Notes: generated by a model not told the origin, from the sequence alone. Shown: positions 16,587 through 26,996, counted from the stretch's first letter. The stretch: DNA of 64,000 nucleotides from Cellulomonas composti (GCF_007990245.1 NZ_BJWG01000007.1:124001-188000); one strand, 5' to 3'. Program-made: numbers and translations.

Positions 16587-17909
16587 TCAGCGACGCCGGC
16601 GGTCCGGCCGCGCCGAGACCACCGCGCCGAGCGGCAGCACGACGTCGGGCCGCATCGAGGCGGGCACCCCGGACAGGAACAGCGCGAACACCGCCGGGCG
16701 CCGCTGCGCGAGCTCGAGCCGCCCGCCGTCGGCCGAGGCCAGGTCCCGCGCGAGCGCGAGCCCCAGACCGGTGCCCTTGCCGGACGTCACCTCGCGCTCG
16801 AAGATCCGGCCGGCGAGCTCGTCGGGCACGCCCTGACCCTCGTCGGCGACCTCGACGACGACCGCACCCGAGGGTCCGCCGACGCGCGAGCGCACGGTCG
16901 TCGTCCCCGCGCCGTGCCGCAGGGAGTTCTCGATGAGGGTCGCGAGGACCTGGGCGAGCGCCCCGGGCGTCGCGAGCACCTGCGTCGCGCGGTCGACCTC
17001 GACGACGAGCGAACGCCCGACGGCCTCGAACGTCGGCGCCCACTCCTCCTCCTGCTGGTGCACGACCTCGAGGAGATGGATGGCCTCGGTCGTGCCGCCC
17101 TGAGCGCGGCGCGAGGCCATCAGCAGGTCGTCGACGACGCGGACGAGCCGCTCGACCTGCTCGAGGCTGATCCGTGCCTCCTCGCGCACGGCCTCGTCCT
17201 GCGTCGCGAGCGTGATCTCCTCTAGCCGCATCGACAGCGCCGTCAGCGGCGTGCGCAGCTGGTGCGACGCGTCGGCGGCGAACTGCCGCTCGGCCGCGAG
17301 GCGTGAGGCCATCCGGTCGGCCGAGCGCGCGAGCTCGGACGCGACGAGGTCGATCTCCTCCACGCCGGACGGCTCGAGGCGCGGACGGACCTGCCCCGAG
17401 CCGAGCTGTTCCGCGGACGCCGCGAGGTACACGAGCGGTGCCGCGAGCCGGTTCGCCTGCCAGATCGCCATCGCGATGCCCGCCGCGAACGCGACCACCG
17501 CCGCGACCACGACGAGCAGGATCACGCGCGCGCTCATCCAGAACACGGACCACCAGGACACGTAGACGAGCACGAGCGCTCCGGTGTCGGAGATCGCGCG
17601 CACGGACAGGCTCCGGCCCGAGACACGCTCACCCGCCTGGTAGATCTGCCCGTCGGGCGTGCGGACCACCACGGAGGCGGGCAGCTCGCCCTCCTCGTCC
17701 GCGTACGGCTCGAACATCCGGTCGCTGAGCTCGACGCCCTGCTCGGTGCGGAAGTCGACCGCACGCGCGGCCGAGTCGGCCCGGGTCTCGAGCCGCTGCA
17801 CCTCGTTGGTGCGCACGAGCTGGGCACCAAGGAACGCGAGCGGGAAGCCCAGCAGCACCACCGCGACGGTCACGGCCGCGATGGTCGCCTGCAGGACGCG
17901 ACGTCGCAC
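16587..17909 (-). CDS. Sensor histidine kinase (HisKA type)
   Basis: 440 residues from the GTG at 17909, 5 nt after the stop of its response regulator. Two membrane helices (about 5-31 and 127-150) flank an extracytoplasmic domain of about 95 residues. HAMP follows near 150-203, then the H-box with phospho-accepting His216 (ADASHQLRTPL), N-box TLIENSLRH, DEGQGVPDE and GTGLGLALARDLA. It phosphorylates the regulator encoded just upstream. The stimulus is unknown; the short extracellular domain shows no recognised fold. Confidence 0.93.
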   Translation of the reverse strand: MRRRVLQATIAAVTVAVVLLGFPLAFLGAQLVRTNEVQRLETRADSAARAVDFRTEQGVELSDRMFEPYADEEGELPASVVVRTPDGQIYQAGERVSGRSLSVRAISDTGALVLVYVSWWSVFWMSARVILLVVVAAVVAFAAGIAMAIWQANRLAAPLVYLAASAEQLGSGQVRPRLEPSGVEEIDLVASELARSADRMASRLAAERQFAADASHQLRTPLTALSMRLEEITLATQDEAVREEARISLEQVERLVRVVDDLLMASRRAQGGTTEAIHLLEVVHQQEEEWAPTFEAVGRSLVVEVDRATQVLATPGALAQVLATLIENSLRHGAGTTTVRSRVGGPSGAVVVEVADEGQGVPDELAGRIFEREVTSGKGTGLGLALARDLASADGGRLELAQRRPAVFALFLSGVPASMRPDVVLPLGAVVSARPDRRRR

Positions 17910-17914
17910 GGGCG

Positions 17915-18616
17915 CTAGGGCCGATCGGCGAGGGGCACCGCGCCCGACTCGAACCGGAAGCCCATGCCGCGCACGGTCGTCACGTAACGGGGCGCGTTCG
18001 CGTCGTCACCGAGCTTGCGGCGCAGCCACGACACGTGCATGTCGAGCGTCTTGGTCGAGCCCGTCGGGTCCGAGTCCCACACCTCGCGCATGAGCGTCTC
18101 GCGCGCGACGACGAGGCCCGCCGACCCGACGAGCACGCGCAGCAGGTCGAACTCCTTGGCGGTCAGGTGCAGCTCTCGCTCGGCCTGGAAGGCGCGGTGG
18201 GCGGCGACGTCGACGCGCACGTCCTGCGCGCGCAGCTCGTCCTCGTCGGACGGGTCGCCCGACGCCCGCCGCAGCAGCGCACGCACGCGCGCGAGCAGCT
18301 CGGCGAGCCGGAACGGCTTGGTCACGTAGTCGTCGGCTCCCGCGTCGAGCCCGACGACGAGATCGACCTCGTCCGCGCGCGCCGTGAGCACCAGGACGGG
18401 CACGGTCAGGCCCTGGTGGCGGATCGCACGGGCCACGTCGAGCCCGTCCATGTCCGGCAGGCCCAGGTCCAGCACGACGAGGTCCGCGGCCGCGGCTCCG
18501 TCGATCGCCCCTTGACCCGTGCCTTGCACGCGCACGTCATAGCCTTCACGTCCGAGTGCACGAGCCAAAGGCTCGGCAATCGCGGGATCGTCCTCGGCCA
18601 GCAGCACCAGGGTCAT
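17915..18616 (-). CDS. OmpR/PhoB family response regulator
   Basis: 233 residues. The receiver domain (1-118) has the acidic pair Asp9/Asp10, phospho-acceptor Asp50 (VVLDLGLPDMDG), Thr78 and Lys100 (YVTKPF). The winged-helix output domain (about 135-230) has LHLTAKEFDLLRVLV, VSWLRRKLG and YVTTVRGMGFRF. It starts leaderlessly: TAGCAT lies 6 nt before the ATG. It is divergent from the NarL-type kinase gene at 18716, so two systems share a 99-bp control region. Confidence 0.95.
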   Translation of the reverse strand: MTLVLLAEDDPAIAEPLARALGREGYDVRVQGTGQGAIDGAAAADLVVLDLGLPDMDGLDVARAIRHQGLTVPVLVLTARADEVDLVVGLDAGADDYVTKPFRLAELLARVRALLRRASGDPSDEDELRAQDVRVDVAAHRAFQAERELHLTAKEFDLLRVLVGSAGLVVARETLMREVWDSDPTGSTKTLDMHVSWLRRKLGDDANAPRYVTTVRGMGFRFESGAVPLADRP

Positions 18617-18622
18617 TCGCCC

Positions 18623-18628
18623 ATGCTA
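18623..18628 (-). promoter_or_regulatory. -10 box TAGCAT for leaderless response-regulator mRNA
   Basis: TAGCAT on the minus strand is followed by GGGCGA (6 nt) and the ATG at 18616. No ribosome-binding site is visible. Confidence 0.65.
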
Positions 18629-18715
18629 GGTCACGACCCGGTATCCCTCGCCAGTGCACCGCGCGATCTGCGCCCACGGGTGGAGCCCGACGCCGCGAGC
18701 TCCGTCCCCGGGACC

Positions 18716-20029
18716 ATGGCCACGGGCGCCAGCAGCCCTACGCTCGACGACATGTGGGAGCGCGCGCTGCGATGGGAGGACACCCACCGCCTCGTCGTCG
18801 ACGCGTTGCTCGCCGCGATGCTCGCGCTCGTCCTCGTGCCCGCCGGGCTCGCGGTGGGCGTGCTGGGGTCCGAAGCCGCGGGCGGGTGGTGGTCGGTCGC
18901 GCTCGTCGTACCGCTCGCGTGGCGCCGCGTGCGGCCGACGGCCTCGGCCGCCGCGGTCTACGCGGTCGGCCTCACCCACCTGGTCTACGGGCCCGCGATC
19001 CTGCCGGCCGACCTCGCGGTGCTCGTCGCGCTGTACTCGGTGACGGTGCACGGCCCCCGCTGGGCGCACCGCACCGCGATCGCGCTCGCACTCGTCGCGT
19101 CGACCGTGGTCCCGGCCGTCGTCCTGGACGCCTTCTACGATCCCGCGGGCGCGATCGTCCTGGCGCTGCTCATCGCGACGTCGTCGCTCGCGGCGTGGGC
19201 GTTCGGGCTCGTCCGGCGCGCCCGGCGCGAGACGCTCGAGGCGCTCGTCGACCGCGCGCAGCGGCTCGAGGTCGAACGCGACCAGCAGGCGCTCATCGCG
19301 ACCGCGGCCGAACGCGCACGCATCGCACGCGAGATGCACGACATCGTCGCCCACTCGCTCAGCGTGATGATCGCGCAGGCCGACGGCGGCCGGTACGCCG
19401 CGCAGGCGGACCCGGCCGCGGCCACCCGCGCGCTGGGGACGATCGGCGAGACGGGCCGTGCGGCCCTGACCGACATGCGACGCCTGCTCGGCGTGCTGCG
19501 CAGCGACGCCGGCACGGACACCCGGGCGGGCGAGCGTCCAGGGGTCCTGCCCGCGCACACGTCCGACGAGCCCGAGGCCGGGGCCGGCGGCACCACGCCC
19601 CAGCCGAGCGAGGCCCAGATCCCCCAGCTCGTCGAGCAGGTGCAGGCGAGCGGCGCGCACGTCTCGTTCGTGCGGCTCGGGACACCTCGCTCGCTGCCGC
19701 CGGGGGTCGGGCTGACGGTCTACCGGATCGCGCAGGAGGCGCTGACGAACGTGCTCAAGCACGCCGGCCCGGGGCCGCGGGTCACGGTCGTCGTGCAGTG
19801 GCGGCCCGAGTCGATCGAGCTCGACGTCGCCGACGACGGCCGCGGCGCCTCGGCCGTGTCGGACGGGCTCGGGAACGGCCTGCGCGGCATGCAGGAGCGC
19901 GCGACGATGTTCGGGGGCACCGTGACCGTCGGCCCGCGCCCGGGCGGCGGCTTCCGCGTCCGTGCCCACATCCCGACCCCCGGCGGCATTCCCGCGTCCC
20001 GGGACGACCATGAGGAGAGCCCGTCGTGA
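18716..20029 (+). CDS. Sensor histidine kinase, NarL-partner (HisKA_3) type
   Basis: 437 residues. ATG 18716 is chosen as the first start before the conserved part; the ribosome site is weak. Five or so membrane helices (about 28-165) are followed by a dimerisation and phospho-acceptor helix with His208 (RIAREMHDIVAHSLSV). The HATPase_c domain then shows IAQEALTNVLKHA and GNGLRGMQERA. A low-complexity insert lies near 270-300. It is of the DesK-like class that senses membrane state or antimicrobial stress. The stop overlaps the start of its regulator by 4 nt (GTGA), and an ABC transporter follows. Confidence 0.93.
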   Translation: MATGASSPTLDDMWERALRWEDTHRLVVDALLAAMLALVLVPAGLAVGVLGSEAAGGWWSVALVVPLAWRRVRPTASAAAVYAVGLTHLVYGPAILPADLAVLVALYSVTVHGPRWAHRTAIALALVASTVVPAVVLDAFYDPAGAIVLALLIATSSLAAWAFGLVRRARRETLEALVDRAQRLEVERDQQALIATAAERARIAREMHDIVAHSLSVMIAQADGGRYAAQADPAAATRALGTIGETGRAALTDMRRLLGVLRSDAGTDTRAGERPGVLPAHTSDEPEAGAGGTTPQPSEAQIPQLVEQVQASGAHVSFVRLGTPRSLPPGVGLTVYRIAQEALTNVLKHAGPGPRVTVVVQWRPESIELDVADDGRGASAVSDGLGNGLRGMQERATMFGGTVTVGPRPGGGFRVRAHIPTPGGIPASRDDHEESPS

Positions 20030-20769
20030 CCACGACGAACGACACCGCGCCCGGCACCGCCCGCCCCATCCGGGTCGCGCTGGTCGACGACCAGCAGCTG
20101 GTCCGTGCCGGCTTCCGCATGGTGATCGACTCGCAGCCCGACCTGGAGGTCGTCGCGGAGGCCGGCGACGGCGCACAGGCCGTGCGCGTGCTGGACCCGG
20201 CCGCCCGCACCGCGCTCGGCGGCGTCGACGTCGTGCTGATGGACGTCCGGATGCCGACGATGGACGGGCTCGAGGCGACCGAGCACATCGTCGCGCGCGG
20301 CACCGACGCCGAGCCCGCGCCCCGGGTCATCGTGCTCACGACGTTCGACCTCGACGAGTACGTGCTCGCGGCGATCCGCGCCGGTGCGAGCGGCTTCCTG
20401 CTCAAGGACGCACCGCCCGAGGAGATGCTCGCCGCGATCCGCACGGTCCACCACGGCGACGCCGTGATCGCGCCGTCCTCGACGCGGCGCCTCATCGAGC
20501 ACCTGGTCACCGCGCTGCCGGCCGCGAGCGCCGACGGCGACGAGTCCCCCGCGACCATCGCCGTCGCCGAGCTCACCGAACGCGAGCGCGAGGTGCTCGT
20601 GCTGATGGCGCGCGGCCGGTCCAACACCGAGATCGGGCACGACCTGTTCGTCGCCGAGGCGACCGTCAAGACGCACGTCGGGCGGATCCTGGCCAAGCTC
20701 GGCGCGCGCGACCGCGTGCAGGCCGTCGTCACCGCCTACGAGGCCGGCCTCGTGCGACCCGGGTCCTGA
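20026..20769 (+). CDS. NarL/LuxR family response regulator
   Basis: 247 residues from the GTG at 20026. The receiver has Asp21/Asp22, phospho-acceptor Asp73 (VVLMDVRMPTMDG), Thr105-Thr106 and Lys127 (FLLKDAP). The C-terminal LuxR helix-turn-helix (about 180-240) reads LTEREREVLVLMARGRSNTEI then ATVKTHVGRILAKLGARDR. It is cotranscribed with the kinase. A likely target is the ABC transporter that begins 131 nt downstream and has its own promoter; this is inferred from position. Confidence 0.95.
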   Translation: MTTTNDTAPGTARPIRVALVDDQQLVRAGFRMVIDSQPDLEVVAEAGDGAQAVRVLDPAARTALGGVDVVLMDVRMPTMDGLEATEHIVARGTDAEPAPRVIVLTTFDLDEYVLAAIRAGASGFLLKDAPPEEMLAAIRTVHHGDAVIAPSSTRRLIEHLVTALPAASADGDESPATIAVAELTEREREVLVLMARGRSNTEIGHDLFVAEATVKTHVGRILAKLGARDRVQAVVTAYEAGLVRPGS

Positions 20770-20846
20770 CGGGATCCGCCCCGGGGATGACCGGGGCCGC
20801 CGCGGGACCGGACCACGGGGCGACGCGGACCGGTCGGGGCCGCTCG

Positions 20847-20852
20847 TAGCGT
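20847..20852 (+). promoter_or_regulatory. -10 box TAGCGT upstream of the MacB-like transporter genes
   Basis: CTCGTAGCGTCG at 20844-20855 resembles the -10 region of the nirB and narK promoters. Transcription would start near 20859, giving a leader of about 42 nt before the GGAGGA-preceded GTG at 20901. Regulation by the adjacent NarL-type regulator is plausible but unproven. Confidence 0.4.
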
Positions 20853-20900
20853 CGAGGCATCGTCGGAGAACCGATCGCCGTACCGCCTCAGGAGGACCAC

Positions 20901-21685
<785 letters not shown>

Positions 21686-21686
<1 letters not shown>

Positions 21687-24229
21687 TGCTGCGCCTCACA
21701 CTGGCGCAGATGCGCCGCAGCCTGGGCCGCCTGCTCGCCGCGGGGATCGCGGTCGCGATCGGCACCGCGTTCGTCGCGGCGACGCTCCTGGCGGGCGGTG
21801 TCATCACGCGCACGAGCTACGACGCCGTCACGGCGGGCCTCGCGCACGCCGACCTCGTCGTGCGCGGCTCGGACGCCGCGAGCCAGGTGGCCGAGATCCG
21901 CGCGGTCCCGGGCGTCGCGGCGGCCGACCCGCTGGTCAGCGGGTCCGTGCTGGTCGCCGACGGCGCGCGCCGCGTCGTCCAGACGATCGTGCCGAACGCA
22001 TCGGCGCCCAGCCTCTCGACGCTCGACGTGTCGCCGGGCGCGGTCCCGGCCGCGGACGACGAGATCGCGCTGCCCGCCTCGACGCTCGAACGCCTGGACG
22101 TCACCGTCGGCGACACCGTCGAGCTCTCCTGGACGGACTGGGACGACGACGGGTCCTCGACCCAGCGCACGCAGGACGTGCGGGTCGTCGGCGTCGCCGT
22201 CGACCCGGCGGGCGCGTGGACCCAGTACGGCGGCGCCGCGCTCGCGACCCCGTCCGCCGTGGCCGGGTGGAGCGACGTCGACGACCTCGGCGACATCGGG
22301 TACGGGGTCGTCGTCGCGACCACGGGGGACGTCGCGACCGTCCAGTCGGCCGTGCAGGCCGCGGTGCAGGGTGACGCGACCGTGATGAGCCGGGACGACG
22401 CCGCCCGGGCGCAGATCGACGAGATCTCGTCCGACGGCAACATCCTCGTCGGCGTCGTGCTCGGCTTCGCGGCCGTCGCCCTCCTGGTGGCGGCGCTCGT
22501 CATCGCCAACACGTTCCAGGTGCTCGTCGCGCAGCGCACCCGCACGCTCGCGCTGCTGCGCTGCGTCGGCGCCGTCCGCGGCCAGCTGCGCCGTTCGGTC
22601 CTTCTGGAGGCGGGCATCCTCGGCCTCGGGGCCTCGCTGATCGGGTTGCTCACGGGCGCGGCGCTCGCCCAGGGCGCGCTCGTCGTGCTCGGCCGGATGG
22701 ATCTCGACGCACCGCTGCCCGGCACGGTCACGGTCACCGCCCCGGTCGTCCTGTGGCCGCTGCTCGTCGGCGTCGCGGTGACCGTGCTGGCCTCGCTCGT
22801 GCCGGCCCGCGCGGCGACGCAGGTCTCACCGATCGCCGCGCTGCGGCCCACCGAGGCGCCTTCCGCGGCGTCGCGCGCCGGTCGCGTCCGGCTGGCCTTC
22901 TCGCTGCTCCTCGCGGTGGGCGGCGGCGTCGCGCTCGCGCTCGTCGCCGCGGCCGCACTGAGCGGGAAGGTCGACGTCATGCTGGCCCTGGCGACGGGGG
23001 TCCTGTTCGGCGCCGTGTCGTTCGTCGGCGTGCTCGTCGGGGCCGTGTTCTGGGTGCCGAAGGTCGTCGCGCTCGTCGGACGCCTGCTCGCGCGCGCCAA
23101 CGCGACCGCGCGGCTCGCCGCGGCCAACACCGTCCGCAACCCGCGCCGCACGGCCGCCACCAGCACCGCGTTGCTGATCGGCGTGACGCTCGTGGCGATG
23201 ATGAGCACGGGCGCCGCCACCGCGCGCTCGTCGCTCGGGCACGAGCTGACGTCGCGCTACCCGGTCGACGTCCAGGTCGCGACGATGACGGGTGACACGG
23301 GCACCGACGTCGCGGCGACTCTCGCGACCGTCGAGCAGGTCGACGGCGTCGCGCTGGCGGTCGAGGTCCCGCACGCGACCGTCGCGGTGAGCGACTCCGC
23401 GACGGACGCGTCGGTGCAGTCCTGGTACGAGGCCTACGCGGTGACCGACGACGTGCGCGCCGTCGTGCGCGACGACGCCGTGCTCGAGCCCGTCGCGGAC
23501 GGCACGATCGTGCTGCCGCACCGCGCCGAACCGGGCCTCGAGCAGGTCGTCGTGCGGACGGTCGACCCGACCACCGGCGAGACCTCGGGAGACCCGGTCA
23601 CGCTCGCGACCGCGGTCGTCGAGCGGCAGGGCACCAACGCGTACCTCACCCCGACGACCTTCGGCACGCTCGCGCCGGGCGCGTCGGCCGACACCATCTG
23701 GGTGCGCATCTCCGACGACGCCGACGCGGCCGCCGTGACGTCCGACATCCGCGACTCGCTCGCGGATGTACCCGTGGTCATCACGAGCCCGTCCGCCGAC
23801 CGCGCACAGGCGGAGCGGATCATCGACACGCTGCTCGCGATCGTCGTCGGGCTCCTCGCGGTGGCCGTGCTGATCGCGCTCATCGGGGTCGCCAACACGC
23901 TGTCGCTGTCGGTGATCGAGCGCCGCCGCGAGTCGGCCACGCTGCGGGCGATCGGCCTGTCGCGGCGCAGCCTGCGCCGGATGCTGGCGATCGAGGGCCT
24001 GCTGATAGCGGGGGTCGGCGCGGTGTTCGGCGCCGGGCTGGGGCTGCTGTACGGCTGGGCCGGTGCCGCCGTGGTGTTCGGCGGCATGGGCGAGCTGCGC
24101 CTGACCGTGCCGTGGGCCGACCTGACCCTCGTGCTCGGGGTCGCGCTCGTGGCCGGGCTGCTCGCCTCGGTCCTGCCGGGCCGCGCCGCGGCCCGCACCT
24201 CCCCCGTCGCCGCCCTCGCCGTGGACTGA
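21686..24229 (+). CDS. FtsX-like ABC permease with two FtsX domains
   Basis: 847 residues. An N-terminal helix (about 15-38) and a periplasmic-type domain precede the first FtsX helix triplet (about 255-375). A further transmembrane pair near 400-455 and a second extracellular domain follow, then the second FtsX block (about 710-840, with IALIGVANTLSLSVIERRRESATLRAIGLSRR). This is the layout of actinobacterial 10-helix permeases that export lipids or peptides or confer antimicrobial-peptide resistance. It works with the ATPase just upstream and is probably controlled by the neighbouring two-component system. An 11-bp tandem repeat covers its stop codon. Confidence 0.93.
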
Positions 24230-24264
24230 CGGTGGACTGAGGGTGGAATGAAGGTGGACTGACG
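24221..24264. repeat. Four 11-bp tandem units spanning the permease stop codon
   Basis: Units GTGGACTGACG, GTGGACTGAGG, GTGGAATGAAG, GTGGACTGACG. The first contains the real TGA (24227-24229). Because the period is 11, the later TGA copies fall in the other reading frames, so all frames are stopped. Confidence 0.9.
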
Positions 24265-24290
24265 GACCCTGGGTCGCCGGAGGGGGCGGC

Positions 24291-24785
24291 TCAGCTCGTC
24301 GGGTTCCTGCTGTCCTTCGTCCCTGCCGGCACGCCAGTGGTGGCGGAGACGACCGGGGGCAGCAGGAGCCCGACGCCCACGACGAACGCGACGACGAGCA
24401 CCGCGACGACCGCGACCACGACCGTGCTCGCACCCTCGGCCAGCGCGGTGCTCAGCCAGCCCAGCGCGAGCACGACGAGCAGCACCTGCCACGTCATCAC
24501 GGGGGCCCGGCCCCAGCGCCGTCCTTGCCACAACCCGCGCGCGGCGGCCACCAGCAGTGCGCCGATGCCCAGCACGAACACCGCGAGGAATGCGGTCGCC
24601 CCCGGCGACTGCACACCCCCGGTCACGAGGTCGACGAACCACGCCACCCCGAGCCCGACGAGCATCGCCGACTCGAGCAGGATCAGCAGGCACACGAGCG
24701 CGAGCAGCGCCGGACGCCGGCGGGCCTCGTCGTCGAGCCCGACGGTCCGCGGCGTGTCGTCGTCGGGAGGGGTAGCGGAGGTCAC
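24291..24785 (-). CDS. Small four-helix membrane protein, unknown function
   Basis: 164 residues, starting at the GTG at 24785 with a leaderless promoter (TAGGCT, 6 nt spacer). An acidic N-terminal tail of about 22 residues is followed by helices near 28-52, 66-84, 96-112 and 118-145 (ALLALVCLLILLESAMLVGL, AFLAVFVLGIGALLVAAARGL, WQVLLVVLALGWLSTAL, VVVAVVAVLVVAFVVGVGLL). WQGRRWGRAPVMTWQ between helices 2 and 3 is typical of an actinobacterial family of small integral membrane proteins of unknown role. It is convergent with the FtsX gene. Confidence 0.8.
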   Translation of the reverse strand: MTSATPPDDDTPRTVGLDDEARRRPALLALVCLLILLESAMLVGLGVAWFVDLVTGGVQSPGATAFLAVFVLGIGALLVAAARGLWQGRRWGRAPVMTWQVLLVVLALGWLSTALAEGASTVVVAVVAVLVVAFVVGVGLLLPPVVSATTGVPAGTKDSRNPTS

Positions 24786-24791
24786 GCGCAG

Positions 24792-24797
24792 AGCCTA
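24792..24797 (-). promoter_or_regulatory. -10 box TAGGCT for a leaderless membrane-protein mRNA
   Basis: TAGGCT, spacer CTGCGC (6 nt), then the GTG at 24785 on the minus strand. Confidence 0.65.
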
Positions 24798-24950
24798 CGG
24801 CCGCGTCCGCGACCTCCCGTCGGACGTGACGCTTACCACACCGTGGACGATGCTTGATCTGGACACACGATCAGTTCGAGCGATCGCGGCCCCCACGGAG
24901 GCGTTTACACCGTGTTTCCCGTGTGCGCCAGTGTGACGAACGCCTCAGTC

Positions 24951-24977
24951 GTTACGTAGTCGAAACGTTCTCGTAAC
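24951..24977 (+). promoter_or_regulatory. Inverted repeat in the whiB1 upstream region
   Basis: The stretch 24786-25113 (328 nt) has no gene and is AT-richer than its surroundings. It contains GTTACG (24951-24956) and its inverted copy CGTAAC (24972-24977), separated by 15 nt that include a palindromic AACGTT. This could be a dimeric regulator site for whiB1. The promoter itself cannot be fixed with confidence. Confidence 0.4.
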
Positions 24978-25113
24978 CCCTTGTGCGAATCGTCCGACGA
25001 TGTGACTCTGGATCAAGTAGTTCAGCAGCCTCCCCCCCACACCACTTCGTACGCCGTCCCGTGCGCCCGCGAACCGGGCCCTCGTAGACCGCCTACGCCC
25101 AAGGAGAGATCTC

Positions 25114-25362
25114 ATGGATTGGCGCCACCGCGCAGCGTGTCTCGACGAGGACCCCGAGCTGTTCTTCCCCATCGGCAACACCGGTCCCGCCCTGCTGCAG
25201 ATCGACGAGGCGAAGGCCGTGTGCCGTCGCTGCGACGTCGTCGACACCTGCCTGAAGTGGGCGATCGAGACCGGTCAGGACGCCGGCGTCTGGGGCGGGC
25301 TCTCCGAGGACGAGCGCCGCGCGCTCAAGCGCCGCACCGCGCGTCAGCGCCGCGCCGGCTGA
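25114..25362 (+). CDS. whiB1: WhiB1-type iron-sulfur transcription regulator
   Basis: 82 residues. ATG 25114 has AAGGAGA upstream. The four [4Fe-4S] ligands are Cys9, Cys37, Cys40 and Cys46 (CxxC with the usual spacing), followed by the GVWGG turn and a basic tail ALKRRTARQRRA that binds DNA. The start MDWRHRAACLDEDPELFFPIGNTGPAL closely matches mycobacterial WhiB1, an essential nitric-oxide-sensitive partner of the housekeeping sigma factor. As in Mycobacterium, a PdtaS-type kinase is the neighbour on the opposite strand. The upstream 328 nt and a strong terminator indicate a monocistronic, heavily regulated gene. Confidence 0.95.
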   Translation: MDWRHRAACLDEDPELFFPIGNTGPALLQIDEAKAVCRRCDVVDTCLKWAIETGQDAGVWGGLSEDERRALKRRTARQRRAG

Positions 25363-25386
25363 ACCAGCGCGTCAGCACGAGCCGCA

Positions 25387-25421
25387 CGCGAGGGCCGGAC
25401 CACTGTGGTCCGGCCCTCGCG
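25387..25421 (+). terminator. Terminator hairpin after whiB1
   Basis: A perfect 16-bp stem (25387-25402 with 25406-25421) and a 3-nt loop lie 24 nt after the whiB1 stop. The downstream sequence CGTCTTCC is only weakly U-rich. It could also act on the opposite strand for the kinase gene ending at 25515. Confidence 0.8.
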
Positions 25422-25472
25422 GCGTCTTCCCGTCGAGCCGGCCCGTACCGTCCGGACATGTCACGGCAGGCA

Positions 25473-25520
25473 CACGTCGCGGCTAGTGCACGTCGTGGCT
25501 GGTGCACGTCGTGGCTAGTA
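25473..25520. repeat. Three 16-bp tandem units spanning the kinase stop codon
   Basis: Units of pattern CACGTCGYGGCTRGTR at 25473, 25489 and 25505. The last contains the TAG stop of the minus-strand kinase (25515-25517). The first unit carries another TAG further along the read direction. Confidence 0.9.
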
Positions 25521-26990
25521 CATGGCGTCGCGCTGGGCGCGCAGCCGGGCCGTGACGACCACGGTCGTGCCGCCGGTCTCGCGGTCGAGCCACTCGATCG
25601 TCCCGCGCAGCTCGTTGGTCACGAGCGTCTGCACGATCTGCGTGCCCAGGCCCGTCCCGGCGCCGCGCCCGGCGGGCAGACCCGCGCCGTCGTCGGTGAC
25701 CTCGATGCGCAGCTCGTCGCCGTCGCGCTGCACGTCGACGACGACCGTGCCCGACTCACGCCCCGCGAACCCGTGCTCGACGGCGTTGGTCACCAGCTCG
25801 GTGAGCACGAGCGCGAGCGCCGTGGCGTCCTCGGCCGGGATCGAACCGAACGTGCCGGCGACGGTCGTGCGCACGTGCGTGCCCGCGGACGCGGCGTCCG
25901 CGGCCAGCCGCAGGCTGCGCCCGACGAGGTCGTCGAACGGCACGGTCTCGTCGATCGTCTGGGACAGCTGCTCGTGCACGAGGGCGATCGTCGCGACGCG
26001 GCGCATCGCCTCCGCGAGCGCGTCGCGCGCCTCGGGCGACGTCATGCGGCGCGACTGCAGGCGCAGCAGCGCGGCCACCGTCTGCAGGTTGTTCTTCACG
26101 CGGTGGTGGATCTCGCGGATCGTCGCGTCCTTGGTGATGAGCTCGCGCTCCCGACGACGCAGCTCCGAGACGTCGCGGCACAGCAGCACGGCGCCGACGC
26201 GGTGCCCGGCCTCGGTGAGCGGCACCGCGCGCAACGACAGCGCGACGCCGCGCGCCTCGATGTCCGTACGCCACGGCGCACGGCCCATCAGCACCAACGG
26301 CATCGACTCGTCGACGGTCGCCCGCTGCTCGATGAGGTCCGTCGTCACCTGCACCAACGAGCGGCCGACGAGGTCGCCGAGCGCGCCGAGCCGGTGGAAG
26401 CAGGACAACGCGTTCGGCGACGCGTAGAGCACCTCGCCCTCGGAGTTGAGCCGCACGAGTCCGTCACCCACGCGCGGCGCACCCCGGCGTGGGCCGGTCG
26501 GCGCGTCCGGCGCGGGGAACTCGCCGTGCGCGATCATCGCGAAGATGTCGTCGGCTGCCTCGACGTAGTTGAGCTCGAGCCGGCTGGGCGTACGGGTGCC
26601 CCCGAGGTTCGTCTGACGTGCGATGACCGCGAACGCGACCCCGGCGCGGACCACAGGGACGGCCTCCTCGCGCACCGCGTACGACCCGAACCAGCGCGGT
26701 TCGCGCGAACGCTGCTGACGCCTCTCGTCGAGCGCGCGCCGCAGCTGCTCGGACTGGCCCTCCGGCGCCGTCGAGCCGACCACGTCGTCGTAGTGCACCG
26801 TCGCACCCGTCGACGGCCGGCACTGCGCGATCGCGGTGAACCGACCGTCCGCGCCCGGCAGCCACAGCACGAGATCGGCGAACGCCAGGTCCGACGCCAC
26901 CTGCCAGTCGCCGACGAGCAGGTGGAGCCACTCGAGGTCGGCGGGGGCGAGCGGACCGTGGCGCTCGACGAGCGCGGTGAGCGTGGACAC
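25515..26990 (-). CDS. pdtaS: PdtaS-type sensor histidine kinase
   Basis: 491 residues from the GTG at 26990, set by TACGCT 6 nt upstream; a GTG at 26996 would add two residues. There are no membrane helices. An N-terminal GAF-like domain (about 20-150) is followed by a PAS-like domain (about 175-280), then a HisKA_2/HWE kinase core with EIHHRVKNNLQTVAALLRLQSRR (His near 295), LTELVTNAVEHG and DDGAGLP. In mycobacteria PdtaS pairs with the RNA-binding regulator PdtaR and senses copper or NO. The partner gene is not in this window. Adjacency to whiB1 matches the mycobacterial gene order. Confidence 0.92.
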   Translation of the reverse strand: MSTLTALVERHGPLAPADLEWLHLLVGDWQVASDLAFADLVLWLPGADGRFTAIAQCRPSTGATVHYDDVVGSTAPEGQSEQLRRALDERRQQRSREPRWFGSYAVREEAVPVVRAGVAFAVIARQTNLGGTRTPSRLELNYVEAADDIFAMIAHGEFPAPDAPTGPRRGAPRVGDGLVRLNSEGEVLYASPNALSCFHRLGALGDLVGRSLVQVTTDLIEQRATVDESMPLVLMGRAPWRTDIEARGVALSLRAVPLTEAGHRVGAVLLCRDVSELRRRERELITKDATIREIHHRVKNNLQTVAALLRLQSRRMTSPEARDALAEAMRRVATIALVHEQLSQTIDETVPFDDLVGRSLRLAADAASAGTHVRTTVAGTFGSIPAEDATALALVLTELVTNAVEHGFAGRESGTVVVDVQRDGDELRIEVTDDGAGLPAGRGAGTGLGTQIVQTLVTNELRGTIEWLDRETGGTTVVVTARLRAQRDAMY

Positions 26991-26996
26991 CCGCAC

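Noticed and set aside
25473..25520. Possible CRISPR-like array
   Set aside because: Units are only 16 bp, directly adjacent with no spacers, and lie within a gene end; ordinary tandem repeat.
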